DNA of 64,000 nt from Cryomorphaceae bacterium (lineage in GTDB: Bacteria; Bacteroidota; Bacteroidia; Flavobacteriales; ECT2AJA-044), in NCBI GenBank assembly GCA_017798125.1, contig CP059070.1, positions 496,001 to 560,000 of the forward strand, in the 5' to 3' direction. Under the pieces are notes generated by a model that worked only from the letters and a program-made list of their open reading frames with translations, was not told the DNA's origin and ran no database searches. Position numbers and translations under genes: made by a program. Position 1 is the stretch's first letter; each line of letters begins with the position of its first letter. Positions 37,488 through 46,340 of this stretch are shown here, piece by piece.

Positions 37488-39110
37488 TTAGGAGAAGTAC
37501 CACCATAGTCCAAAGACCAGGAATACGACTATAATTGTGTGTAAAATGTGGGCTAATGGGGCCTTTTGAGACCCATCCGAATCAATAGGACCAATAGCGT
37601 CTTCTTGTGGAGATGTCCTGTAACTCACGAGTACAAGTACAGCACTTGATATCAAGAAAAGCAGCAGGGCAAAATGCAAGAAGTTGATCTCTGTAAACCA
37701 AAGCAGAATGCCAGACCAATTTTCCTTGCTCAGTTCCAAAACAAGCCTCAATGCACCGAGGATCGCTCCAGTGAGAAGGGCGTATTTTGCTCCCGTTGCA
37801 TTGAGTCTATTCCAAAAAATGCCCAAAAGGAAAACCGAAGCAATCGGCGGAGAGATGTAGGACTGTAAGCTTTGGAGCTTTTGGAATAGGCCTCCCTCTA
37901 AAAGTTGTAAAACGGGAATCCAGGCGATTCCCAAAACCACCAACCCCGCAGTTGACCATCGGCCTACGGCTACCAAGCGCCGCTCAGATGCTTCAGGAAA
38001 TCTTCTCTGATAAACATCCATGGTGATTAAGGTTGAACACGAATTGAAAACAGAACTCAAGGAACTCATAAGCGCCGCCAGCAAACCAGCGACAACAAGC
38101 CCTCTAAGGCCGGTTGGCAATAACTGCTTGGTGACGAGCGGAAGAGCCGCATCATACACGGGTTCTCCATTTTCAAGTGGGAATTGAATCACCGCATCAG
38201 GCCCTATAGACAATTTATAGGCAATAACCCCTGGTACAACGAATAAGAATAACGGAAGCACCTTGAGATAGGCTGCGAAAATGCTACCCTTACGGGCATG
38301 ATCTAAATTTCGAGCAGCAAGTACCCGCTGCACAATGAACTGGTCCGTACACCAATACCAAATTCCTAAAATCGGGGCTCCGAAGAGAATTCCTGTCCAG
38401 GGGAAATCTGGATGGTCCATGGATCGCCATAGGTCCAAATAGCCTGGCTCTGCAGTAGCCACCAAGTTGGACCACCCACCTAGCTTATCCAAACCGATAA
38501 AAGTGATGGCGATGGAACTACCCAAGAGAATAAACATCTGAACCATGTCCGTGTAGACTACGGCCTTCAGACCTCCAAAAAGAGTGTAGATCCCCGTTGC
38601 AACGACAACGATAATGGCTCCGAACCAGAAGTCAATGTTCAGCAAGGCCTTGAAAATGATACCACCCGCCATGATGGTCAACGCAATCTTCGTCAACACA
38701 TATCCGATAATGGAAATCCAAGTGAGGTAGGAGCGCGCCCAAGAGTTGTAGCGCTTCTCCAAGAATTGAGGCATGGTGAAAATGCCCGTGCGTAAGTAAA
38801 TAGGTACAAATACCCAAGCCAACAACAAGAGCATGAATGAGGCCAGTAATTCAAACTGTGCCACGGGAAAATCACCTGCAGCACCGGCGCCCGCCAGTCC
38901 GACTAAGTGTTCCGATCCAATATTAGAGGCAAAAAGCGAAGCGCCAATGATGAACCAAGACAGGTCTCGACCCCCTAAAAAGTATGCGCTACTGTCAGAG
39001 TCCAAACCCTTCTTGCGATCCTTCAGATACAAGAAGATGAATATCCCGAAGATCAACAGGAAATAAGCGGCTAGAACCGAATAGTCGTATGCATTGAATT
39101 CGCCGCCCAT
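37488..39110 (-). CDS. Sodium:solute symporter (SSS/SGLT family)
   Basis: A 540-residue inner membrane symporter with about 14 hydrophobic segments. DLSWFIIGASLFASNIGSEH in TM1 and the region GLRGLVVAGLLAALMSSLSSVFNS, with the Ser-rich sodium-site helix, are typical of SGLT-like sugar transporters. As part of the glucan operon it is probably a second route for glucose or oligosaccharides driven by the sodium gradient, which suits a marine organism. It lies 9 bases after the regulator gene and 9 bases before the MFS gene. Confidence 0.9.
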   Translation of the reverse strand: MGGEFNAYDYSVLAAYFLLIFGIFIFLYLKDRKKGLDSDSSAYFLGGRDLSWFIIGASLFASNIGSEHLVGLAGAGAAGDFPVAQFELLASFMLLLLAWVFVPIYLRTGIFTMPQFLEKRYNSWARSYLTWISIIGYVLTKIALTIMAGGIIFKALLNIDFWFGAIIVVVATGIYTLFGGLKAVVYTDMVQMFILLGSSIAITFIGLDKLGGWSNLVATAEPGYLDLWRSMDHPDFPWTGILFGAPILGIWYWCTDQFIVQRVLAARNLDHARKGSIFAAYLKVLPLFLFVVPGVIAYKLSIGPDAVIQFPLENGEPVYDAALPLVTKQLLPTGLRGLVVAGLLAALMSSLSSVFNSCSTLITMDVYQRRFPEASERRLVAVGRWSTAGLVVLGIAWIPVLQLLEGGLFQKLQSLQSYISPPIASVFLLGIFWNRLNATGAKYALLTGAILGALRLVLELSKENWSGILLWFTEINFLHFALLLFLISSAVLVLVSYRTSPQEDAIGPIDSDGSQKAPLAHILHTIIVVFLVFGLWWYFS

Positions 39111-39119
39111 AGAATAGAA

Positions 39120-39857
39120 TTACAGCTCGAAGGAAAAGCCCTTGGAGATTAGCTCGTCGTAACGCTCTTGGTCAAATCGATAGAGTTTACCCGGACGGTG
39201 AGACACGTTCTGCTCCCGCTCTCCGGTTTCTATTAAAAGCCCCATGGATAAGATCTTCTTGCGGAAATTGGCTTTATCAAAGGTCTTATCCAATAGGGCC
39301 TCATAAAGGCGTTGCAGCGCCCCCAGCGGAAAAGTAGCTGGCAATAATTCAAACCCTACGGGTTGATGACGGACCGTCGCACGTAGTGTCTCCAAAGTTT
39401 TAACGATGATCTCTCCGTGATCGAATGCAAGTTCTGGTAAATCCGAAACGGCGTGCCAATGAGCGTTCTTGGCCCATGAAGAACTTTGAGGGTTATAGTG
39501 ACCTATATTAACTAACGCGTAATATGCAACCGTGATGACGCGACCGAGCGGATGACGCCCCACACTGCCGAAGGTGTGTGCCTGCTCCATGTATAAATTG
39601 TTGATTCCGGTTAGATCATTGAGGACTCGAGAAGCCCCATCAGTCAAATCTTCCTTTGGATAGACTAGGTCACCCGGTAGTGCCCAGGCATCCTTAAAAG
39701 GCTCGGCATCCCGTTGCACCAATAGAACCTTCAGGTCATCCTCGTCAAATCCAAAAACGGTACAGTCCACAGAAAATGCCGCCTTGAAGAAATCTTCTAA
39801 AGCAATGGGATAAATATCGTATTCGGCTCTAATGCTCTCGTGGGCCTGAGGGTCCAT
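39120..39857 (-). CDS. Nudix-type transcriptional regulator (NrtR/AraR-like)
   Basis: A 245-residue protein with an N-terminal Nudix domain (about residues 28-160) and a C-terminal winged helix (about 175-240), the layout of NrtR and of the Bacteroides arabinose regulator AraR. The Nudix box is degenerate: where the catalytic pattern is REXXEEXG, this protein has SRVLNDLTG, so it is unlikely to hydrolyse nucleotides and probably senses a sugar ligand. As first gene of the eight-gene glucan operon it is the obvious local regulator. It contains a hairpin element (copy 7). Confidence 0.85.
   Translation of the reverse strand: MDPQAHESIRAEYDIYPIALEDFFKAAFSVDCTVFGFDEDDLKVLLVQRDAEPFKDAWALPGDLVYPKEDLTDGASRVLNDLTGINNLYMEQAHTFGSVGRHPLGRVITVAYYALVNIGHYNPQSSSWAKNAHWHAVSDLPELAFDHGEIIVKTLETLRATVRHQPVGFELLPATFPLGALQRLYEALLDKTFDKANFRKKILSMGLLIETGEREQNVSHRPGKLYRFDQERYDELISKGFSFEL
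39352..39368 (+). repeat. GATG-tailed hairpin element, copy 7 (AACCC stem)
   Basis: AACCC-TAC-GGGTT-GATG: the stem differs from the GGCCC copies at two positions and both partners change to match. It is antisense within the Nudix regulator gene. Confidence 0.65.
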
Positions 39858-40032
39858 ACACTAAATATTAATTGTACTTTATACGCTTATCAGCGCTATT
39901 TCCGTAAGTTTTATGAACTGAGGATTAAAAAAATGTTGTCGAAATGTAGGAACTTTTGGTGAATAATACCATAAGTTTTTATAATTTCACCGTCGTCAAC
40001 CTAAACTGTAATCAATTGAAAATCCAATAACT
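39858..40032. promoter_or_regulatory. Divergent AT-rich control region of the glucan operon and the 40033 gene
   Basis: This 175-base region must hold the promoters of both divergent units. No exact TAnnTTTG is seen on either strand; TAATTTCA near 39982 is a weak candidate for the plus gene. Two similar direct repeats, TAAGTTTTAT (39905-39914) and TAAGTTTTTAT (39972-39982), are 67 bases apart and may be regulator sites. Confidence 0.4.
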
Positions 40033-43000
40033 ATGAAGAGAGTATTATTATTTCTTCTTTTCGTTCCCATGTTATTGACTGCGCAAACCAATCACAATGT
40101 GACCTTTAAGGTCGACATGAGTGATTACACAGGCACGTTTACCAACGTGTATGTTAGCGGTACATTTAATAGCTGGGGCGGAACGTCAAATCAACTTTTA
40201 GACGCAGACGGAGACTCGATCTATGAGGCTGTTGTTTCTGTTCCTGCTGGACCTATTGAGTGGAAATACCAAGTCGATGCTTGGGCGGGCCAAGAGAATT
40301 TCTTGTCTGGTACCCCTTGCACCGTGACAAATGGTGGTTTCACTAACCGAAGCATGGATGTGAATGCAGATGTTGTGCTACCCGCGGTGTGTTGGGAAAG
40401 CTGCAACTCCTGCGGATACGTTGCACCCATCGTGAACGTGACTTTCAAAGTAGACATGAACCAGTACACAGGTACGTACACCAACGTACACGTAAACGGA
40501 CCATTCTCAGGATGGTGTGGAAGCTGTGCGGGAACTCAGATGAGCGATCCTGATGGGGATGGCATCTACGAATTGGTCGCTCCACTACCCGCCGGTTCTA
40601 TGGAGTATAAATTTACCATCGACGGATGGGCAGATCAAGAACAATTTAACGGTGGTGAGTCATGTACCGTAACCAACAGCGGTTTCACGAATCGTAACAT
40701 CATTTACTTCGCTGATACCGTTCTTGATGTAGCATGCTTTAACTCTTGTGCTGCCTGTGCCGCTGGCCCGGTACTCACACAAGTGGATCTTCCCATAACC
40801 TTTGATGATTCTACAGTAAACTACACGGTCCTTCCATTTGGAGGTTCTTCAACTGCAAGTGTTGTAATGGACCCTGCCGGAGGGTCGAACATGGTTATGA
40901 CCATGAATAAAACGGCTGATGCGCCAACATGGGCTGGAACTACCATGAGTACAGCTGCTGGATTGGCAAACCCTGTACCTTTCTCAGCATCTGCGAACGA
41001 AATGACTGTTATGGTCTACTCTCCAGATTCAGGAATTGTGGTACGCCTTAAGGCGGAGGATGCAGCAGATCCAGCTATTTCCGTTGAAACGGATGCCATG
41101 ACTACTACTTCCAATGCCTGGGAAATGTTGACATTCGATTTCGCTAACCAGGCGACTGGTACTGCCGCGATTGATTACAACAACACCTATGACAAACTGT
41201 CTATCTTCTTCAACTTTGGGGTGGACGGAGCTACTGCAGGTGATAAGACGTACTACTGCGACAATGTTATGATGGCTAGTGGCAGTGGAACCAACCCGAA
41301 TGCCTGTGGTGATTTGATCATCAGCGAGTACATTGAAGGTTCTGGTTCTAATAAAGCGCTCGAGCTTTACAACCCTACACCTAACGCCATCGATCTTTCC
41401 CTATACTCCGTTTACTGTAACGTAAACTCGGGCTCATTCAACAACTTGTCGAGCCCTCAAGGAATGATTGCTCCATACGGAACGTATGTGATGGTAAACT
41501 CCAATGCGGATTCTACCCTAGCGGCTATGGCCGACACATTGTTGTCTGGTTTTAGTGCGGTGAACTTCAACGGAGACGATGCTATTCTTCTCGTGAAGGG
41601 ATCAGACACCCTAGACATTATTGGAGAAGTTGATATTGATCCAGGTAGCAGCTGGCCAGTAGGAAGCGGAAGCACTCAAAACCACACCTTGGTTCGCATG
41701 GCAACCGTAGACATGGGCGAAACTGATTGGGTAGTGGGTGCCACGCAGTGGGATGTATATCCAACAGACACCTACACCGACCTTGGTACACATACGAGCA
41801 ACTGTGCAAACACTGGAAACCCATGTGTTGTCAGCATGTTGCCGTATTCAGAGGATTTTGAAGCTGGGTTCCCAGCATGTTGGGATACCACGCAAAACGC
41901 TGGATCTAACGGATTCATGTGGGGTGATGCAACAGCTATGGGTTCTCAGTTCTGGCCAGTTCCAGCACACACGAACTTTATGGCGAGTAATGACGACGCG
42001 TGTGATTGTGATATGAGCAATGACTTGCTTCGTTCTCCTCAATTCGATTTGAGCGGTTATGCCGGTCAACTCCTCGATCTTTCTTTTGAATACTACGGAG
42101 ATCAGAACTACGGTTCTATTGGAACAGTATGGTACTCCATGAACGGAGGGCCGTTGATGCTTCTGGACTCTATGGCGCCATCCCCTGCTGCGGCTTGGGC
42201 AATGAGTACCCTTGACGTCTCTGCAGTTGCAGGTTCGGATTCAGTTGTATTCGTTTGGAAGCATGACGATCAAGGAGCCTGGGCAGATGGCGTTGCTATT
42301 GACGACGTAAGTGTAAGCGTCGCACCAGATCCTTGTATGGTGATGACCCTTCCATATACAGAGGACTTCGAAACTGGAGGAATGCCTGCATGTTGGGACA
42401 CAACGCACAACGCTGGCTCCAATGGATTTATGTGGGGAGATGATACTATGCATGCTTCACAATTCTGGCCAGTTCCTGCTCACACCAACTTTATGGCGAG
42501 TAATGACGATGCCTGTGACTGTGACATGAGCAACGATTTGTTGTGGACTCCTCCATTTGACCTTTCAGGTTATGCAGGTCAGTCCTTGAACTTATCTTTT
42601 GAATACTATGGAGACCAGAATTATGGTTCTGTAGCCACCGTATGGTATTCTATGAATGGTGGTCCACTTATGCTCCTCGATTCTGTACCTCCTTCACCAG
42701 CAACGGCGTGGGCAAACCGCACATTGGACGTATCTGCAGTAGCAGGTTCTGATTCTGTCGGATTTGTCTTCAAGCACGACGATGGTGGTGCATGGGCCGA
42801 CGGGGTTGCCATCGATGATGTAATGCTCGATGTAGCAGATACCGATTCTGATGTAACCTTCAAGGTTGACATGAATAACTACGGCGCGGCATTTGGATAT
42901 GTCAATGTCAGTGGAAACTTCAACAACTGGTGTGGAGACTGCGCTCAAATGGATGACTCAGATGGTGACGGTGTATGGGAATTAACCATCGCTGACATTC

Positions 43001-43812
43001 CAAATGGACCTATCGAGTGGAAGTACAGTATCGACAACTGGGCGTTTGACGAAAGCTTGAACTCGGGTATGTCTTGTGTTATTACGGATCCAAGCGGACA
43101 GTTTGTTAACCGATACTTGGATGTCCAAAACGACACGGTAATGCCAGTCGTTTGCTACGAAAGCTGCATGGCTTGTCCAGCAAACCCGATCAATGTGAAC
43201 ATTACCTTCCAAGTTGATATGTCCGGATATACTGGTGGAGCGTACACTACGGTTCACGTGAACGGTACGTTCAACGGATGGTGCGGAAGTTGTGGTAATG
43301 AAATGCAAGATCCAGATGGAGATAACATCTACGATTTGACCGTTCCATTCAACAACATTACCCCAGGCGATACCATCGAATGGAAGTATACCGTAGACGC
43401 TTGGACAGATCAAGAAAACTTGACGGACGGATCACCATGTACCTTGACTACCATTGATGGCACCAACGTCTTTGTAAACCGTATGTTGGCTATGCCAGCT
43501 ATGGATCAGACAATGCCAGTGGTATGCTGGAATAGTTGTGATGCTTGTACCATTGGATTGGAAGAAGAGGCCGGAGCCTTTGATATGTTCCCGAATCCTG
43601 CTCAAGATCAAGTAACCATTACTTGGGCGCAGTCTGGTGAGCGTACGATTCGCATCGTAGATGCTCAAGGTCGCGTAGTTCAAACCGTTCAACCAGAACT
43701 TAATGCTCTGGAAGTGGTCTTGAATACAAGCAGTCTCTCAGCCGGTTGGTACACCGTAGTTGTTGAATCAGCTTCAGACTACAAAGTTGAAAAACTTATC
43801 ATTCAGGAGTAA
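40033..43812 (+). CDS. Large secreted modular protein with glycogen-binding-like modules and T9SS domain
   Basis: A 1259-residue extracellular protein with a signal peptide (cleavage near residue 18). In order: two modules starting VTFKVDM with the FNSW/FSGW and GxIEWKY/MEYKF patterns of CBM48/AMPK-type starch-binding folds (about residues 22-240); a beta-sandwich resembling carbohydrate-binding domains of marine laminarin proteins (about 250-420); a lamin-tail (LTD) domain starting CGDLIISEYIEGSGSNKALELYNP (about 425-595); two near-identical 170-residue MAM/jelly-roll-like repeats (about 603-935); two more VTFKVDM-type modules (about 940-1170); and a type IX sorting domain (MFPNPAQDQVTITW onward). 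No catalytic domain is recognised. It is divergent from the glucan operon, so it may bind glucan or surfaces. Confidence 0.8.
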   Translation: MKRVLLFLLFVPMLLTAQTNHNVTFKVDMSDYTGTFTNVYVSGTFNSWGGTSNQLLDADGDSIYEAVVSVPAGPIEWKYQVDAWAGQENFLSGTPCTVTNGGFTNRSMDVNADVVLPAVCWESCNSCGYVAPIVNVTFKVDMNQYTGTYTNVHVNGPFSGWCGSCAGTQMSDPDGDGIYELVAPLPAGSMEYKFTIDGWADQEQFNGGESCTVTNSGFTNRNIIYFADTVLDVACFNSCAACAAGPVLTQVDLPITFDDSTVNYTVLPFGGSSTASVVMDPAGGSNMVMTMNKTADAPTWAGTTMSTAAGLANPVPFSASANEMTVMVYSPDSGIVVRLKAEDAADPAISVETDAMTTTSNAWEMLTFDFANQATGTAAIDYNNTYDKLSIFFNFGVDGATAGDKTYYCDNVMMASGSGTNPNACGDLIISEYIEGSGSNKALELYNPTPNAIDLSLYSVYCNVNSGSFNNLSSPQGMIAPYGTYVMVNSNADSTLAAMADTLLSGFSAVNFNGDDAILLVKGSDTLDIIGEVDIDPGSSWPVGSGSTQNHTLVRMATVDMGETDWVVGATQWDVYPTDTYTDLGTHTSNCANTGNPCVVSMLPYSEDFEAGFPACWDTTQNAGSNGFMWGDATAMGSQFWPVPAHTNFMASNDDACDCDMSNDLLRSPQFDLSGYAGQLLDLSFEYYGDQNYGSIGTVWYSMNGGPLMLLDSMAPSPAAAWAMSTLDVSAVAGSDSVVFVWKHDDQGAWADGVAIDDVSVSVAPDPCMVMTLPYTEDFETGGMPACWDTTHNAGSNGFMWGDDTMHASQFWPVPAHTNFMASNDDACDCDMSNDLLWTPPFDLSGYAGQSLNLSFEYYGDQNYGSVATVWYSMNGGPLMLLDSVPPSPATAWANRTLDVSAVAGSDSVGFVFKHDDGGAWADGVAIDDVMLDVADTDSDVTFKVDMNNYGAAFGYVNVSGNFNNWCGDCAQMDDSDGDGVWELTIADIPNGPIEWKYSIDNWAFDESLNSGMSCVITDPSGQFVNRYLDVQNDTVMPVVCYESCMACPANPINVNITFQVDMSGYTGGAYTTVHVNGTFNGWCGSCGNEMQDPDGDNIYDLTVPFNNITPGDTIEWKYTVDAWTDQENLTDGSPCTLTTIDGTNVFVNRMLAMPAMDQTMPVVCWNSCDACTIGLEEEAGAFDMFPNPAQDQVTITWAQSGERTIRIVDAQGRVVQTVQPELNALEVVLNTSSLSAGWYTVVVESASDYKVEKLIIQE
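41839..42840 (+). repeat. Tandem 510-base in-frame repeat
   Basis: Two consecutive copies with a 510-base period (170 residues; second copy from 42349) encode LPYxEDFE...CWDTTxNAGSNGFMWGD and a nearly identical stretch from NFMASNDDACDCDMSNDLL onward. Many synonymous differences show that it is an old duplication kept by selection on the protein. Confidence 0.8.
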
Positions 43813-43852
43813 AAAGTCATAGACCCAGACTAAAGTGTAGAGCTTCTGAATA

Positions 43853-43882
43853 AAAGCCCGGCCTTGCGGCCGGGCTTTCTTA
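43853..43882. terminator. Bidirectional terminator after the 40033 gene
   Basis: An 11-bp perfect stem, AAAGCCCGGCC with GGCCGGGCTTT (43853-43863 and 43868-43878), and loop TTGC. T-rich sequence follows on both strands, and the stops of convergent ORFs lie 40 bases before and 5 bases after. Confidence 0.85.
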
Positions 43883-43883
43883 T

Positions 43884-43985
43884 TTACTCTGTTTCCATCT
43901 CTTCCGAACCCTCGTCCAAACGATCTTCGAGGTCCTCATCAGGCGCACACCATAAAAAGCGTGCAGTCTTGTTGTAGGGATTCAT
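43884..43985 (-). CDS. Possible 33-residue acidic protein coupled to the TonB receptor
   Basis: A short ORF whose ATG overlaps the TonB receptor stop as TAATG and whose stop lies 5 bases before the terminator stem, so it fills the transcript exactly. The encoded peptide starts MNPYNKTARFLWC and is strongly acidic after residue 15 (many Asp/Glu). No family is recognised. Position and coupling argue that it is translated; length alone does not. Confidence 0.45.
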   Translation of the reverse strand: MNPYNKTARFLWCAPDEDLEDRLDEGSEEMETE

Positions 43986-46336
43986 TACCAGCTGACTTTG
44001 TATGAAATAACGGGAAGAAGTGGAAATTGGTATCCGTACTCAACACTCTGCGTATCGCTGTTGTACCAGTCATAAACCACAGCTTGGTTGGCCGTTACGT
44101 TCTGGACATCAATTTTGAATTCAGAAGACCAATTCGCCCGAGAACGGCGAAGACCAATGGCCAAGTCCAGCTTGAACACCCCTTCCCCTTTGGCGCTGTA
44201 CAAATCGTCTACGCGAACAGTAGATCCCTCGGCAATACTCGCCTCTAAATCCACGGGCGTGTACCATTGTCCTCCGGTGTAGGCTACTTTCGTATTGACG
44301 AACAGCGTTCGGTGCTTCTCTACTTTCCCCAATTTCCATTCTTTACCGCCCAGCACATTGAAGGCATACTGCCCGTCGAAGACCGAGTTCCGCTCTACGC
44401 CATCAAAGGGAGTAAAGAAAGAGCGGTAAACCGAAGCCGTTGCCATATAATAGTAGTCGCGCGAAAAATCCCGACGCACGGAAAGGTCCAATCCATAGTT
44501 TCGGCCGGTACCATCATTGGCTAAATCCACAGTCGAAAACCACCCCCAGCTGTTGAGCAAAGAGTATTCAGGATCCCCGGCACCGCCTATAGGAACATCG
44601 TACAGGTGCTGGTAATAAACTTCAGCACTCAGAGAATGATGCTCGCCTAGTTCTTGGGTCATGCCCAATACAAAATGAGCGCTCTTGGTTGGACCCAAAT
44701 CATCATTAGGACGAGTAAAACTTCCATCGGGCTGTTCTACTTCAGCAAGGTACATGGATACCGTTTCCAATCGCGAATGAACTCCAGCGCCAAAGCTCCA
44801 TCGGCGATTTTCATTTTCCTGGAAGGCAATACTCAATCGTGGCTCTGGGCTTAAGGAAGAATTCAAATCAAAATACAAAAGGTGCAACCCCGCCACCGTC
44901 TCCCAACGAGGGCCCCAGCTCTTTTTCCAGCTGACAAAGGCCTGCGCCGACAGGGTTGAACCTGAAGACTCCAAGGTGGTCTCCAACCGATCCGTATCGG
45001 AATTCCACATTTGCGATTCTAAGTTATAGTGAAGGCGTGTCCCCGTAACTCCAGCTTGGAGCTTGCTCGTAGCATCAATTTTATGGTGATAGATGGACTG
45101 AGCTATGACGTTGTACTTGTGAATCTCACTGCGGTATAAGAGGTCGAGGCCATCGATATCATCCCACTGCTCTTGGTAATCGTCAGATTGCCCTCGGCCA
45201 GTGATGGCCAAGGTATTCTTGAAATAACTTCGATCGCCGAGGACCCAAGTATGGTTCGCTCCAACCACGCCCATCTTAGAAGTCAAGAAAGAACTCCAAG
45301 ACTCTTCCGTCTCTTCTTCATCCGCATAGCCGAGCTGCTCAATATGGCTGTACCCGCCCATACCAAATACGCTGAGGCTGTGGCGATCCCCCAAAGGAAG
45401 GTTGACCTTAAAGGCCGCGTCCTGATATTCCGGAATCCCGTCGAAGTCCAGGAATCCCAGATTGCTGATCAAGGCGAGTGTAGAATACCGGTAGTTCACG
45501 AGGTAGGAAGCCTTACCCCCCTTGACGAAGGGCCCTTCTGCGGTAAGGTCCGTACCCAGCACACTAAGAGTGGCTGAATACTGACGGTCTTCGGTGGAGG
45601 GGTTTCGCAAGGTCATGTCCATCACTCCGCTCAGGGCATTTCCATATCGGGGTGCAAAGGCCCCAGTATAGAAGTTCGAGGTCCCCAAAACCTGGCTGTT
45701 CAGGGCGTTGATCGGCCCTCCAGTAAAGCCCTCATCGGCGAAGTGATTGGGGTTGTAAATTTCCACCCCTTCCAATCTCCAGAGGACGCCCTTGGGCGAA
45801 TTACCCCGGACGATGATGTCGTTGTTTCCATCCGAACCGTTCGTCACCCCCGCAAAGGAAGTGACCATTCGAGCAGGATCATCTATGGCCCCGGCGATTC
45901 GTTTGGTCTCTTCAACGGTGATGGAACGACCACTGACCAAGACCATATCGTCGGTAGGGCGGTCTGCTGAGGCGCGCGAAGTCAATTCTACCTCGCCAAG
46001 CACCTCAGCTGACTCGACCAGCGCAACGTCAATACGAACGGCATTTCCCGAAGTCACTACCACATTGGGGATGACCTGAGTACCGTATCCAATAAAAGTT
46101 ATTTCCAAGGTGTGTCTCCCAACAGGGACGTCGGACAAACGAAATGTCCCGTCCGCGTTCGTGACCGCCCCCAGAGGAGGGTCCACGGAAGTGAGGACAA
46201 TGTTGGCCCCGGGCAGCGGCTGTAAAGCGTCTCGATCCTGAACGGTTCCGAAGATGTGTTGCGTCACCTCCTGACCCTGTGCGGGAAGACTCAAAAGCCC
46301 GAAAAGAAAAAGTGTTAAGCAGATTCTGTAAATCAT
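43985..46336 (-). CDS. TonB-dependent receptor
   Basis: A 783-residue outer membrane receptor: signal peptide (cleavage near residue 22), carboxypeptidase-like domain (about residues 26-112; PLPGANIVL and GRHTLEITFIGYGTQ), plug domain (about 120-235; DPARMVTSFAGVTN, NDIIVRGNSPKGVLWRLEGVEIYNPNH) and a beta-barrel ending YQFPLLPVISYKVSW. The plug type matches TonB receptors of Bacteroidota that lack SusD. It lies downstream of the sigma/FecR/STN operon but is separated from it by a hairpin element and an inverted repeat, so co-regulation is possible but not shown. Ligand unknown. Confidence 0.9.
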   Translation of the reverse strand: MIYRICLTLFLFGLLSLPAQGQEVTQHIFGTVQDRDALQPLPGANIVLTSVDPPLGAVTNADGTFRLSDVPVGRHTLEITFIGYGTQVIPNVVVTSGNAVRIDVALVESAEVLGEVELTSRASADRPTDDMVLVSGRSITVEETKRIAGAIDDPARMVTSFAGVTNGSDGNNDIIVRGNSPKGVLWRLEGVEIYNPNHFADEGFTGGPINALNSQVLGTSNFYTGAFAPRYGNALSGVMDMTLRNPSTEDRQYSATLSVLGTDLTAEGPFVKGGKASYLVNYRYSTLALISNLGFLDFDGIPEYQDAAFKVNLPLGDRHSLSVFGMGGYSHIEQLGYADEEETEESWSSFLTSKMGVVGANHTWVLGDRSYFKNTLAITGRGQSDDYQEQWDDIDGLDLLYRSEIHKYNVIAQSIYHHKIDATSKLQAGVTGTRLHYNLESQMWNSDTDRLETTLESSGSTLSAQAFVSWKKSWGPRWETVAGLHLLYFDLNSSLSPEPRLSIAFQENENRRWSFGAGVHSRLETVSMYLAEVEQPDGSFTRPNDDLGPTKSAHFVLGMTQELGEHHSLSAEVYYQHLYDVPIGGAGDPEYSLLNSWGWFSTVDLANDGTGRNYGLDLSVRRDFSRDYYYMATASVYRSFFTPFDGVERNSVFDGQYAFNVLGGKEWKLGKVEKHRTLFVNTKVAYTGGQWYTPVDLEASIAEGSTVRVDDLYSAKGEGVFKLDLAIGLRRSRANWSSEFKIDVQNVTANQAVVYDWYNSDTQSVEYGYQFPLLPVISYKVSW

Positions 46337-46340
46337 GGCG

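Noticed and set aside
43853-43878. GGCC-TTGC-GGCC hairpin after the 40033 gene as a member of the hairpin family
   Set aside because: The stem is much longer (11 bp), there is no GATG tail, and it has the T-run of an ordinary terminator.
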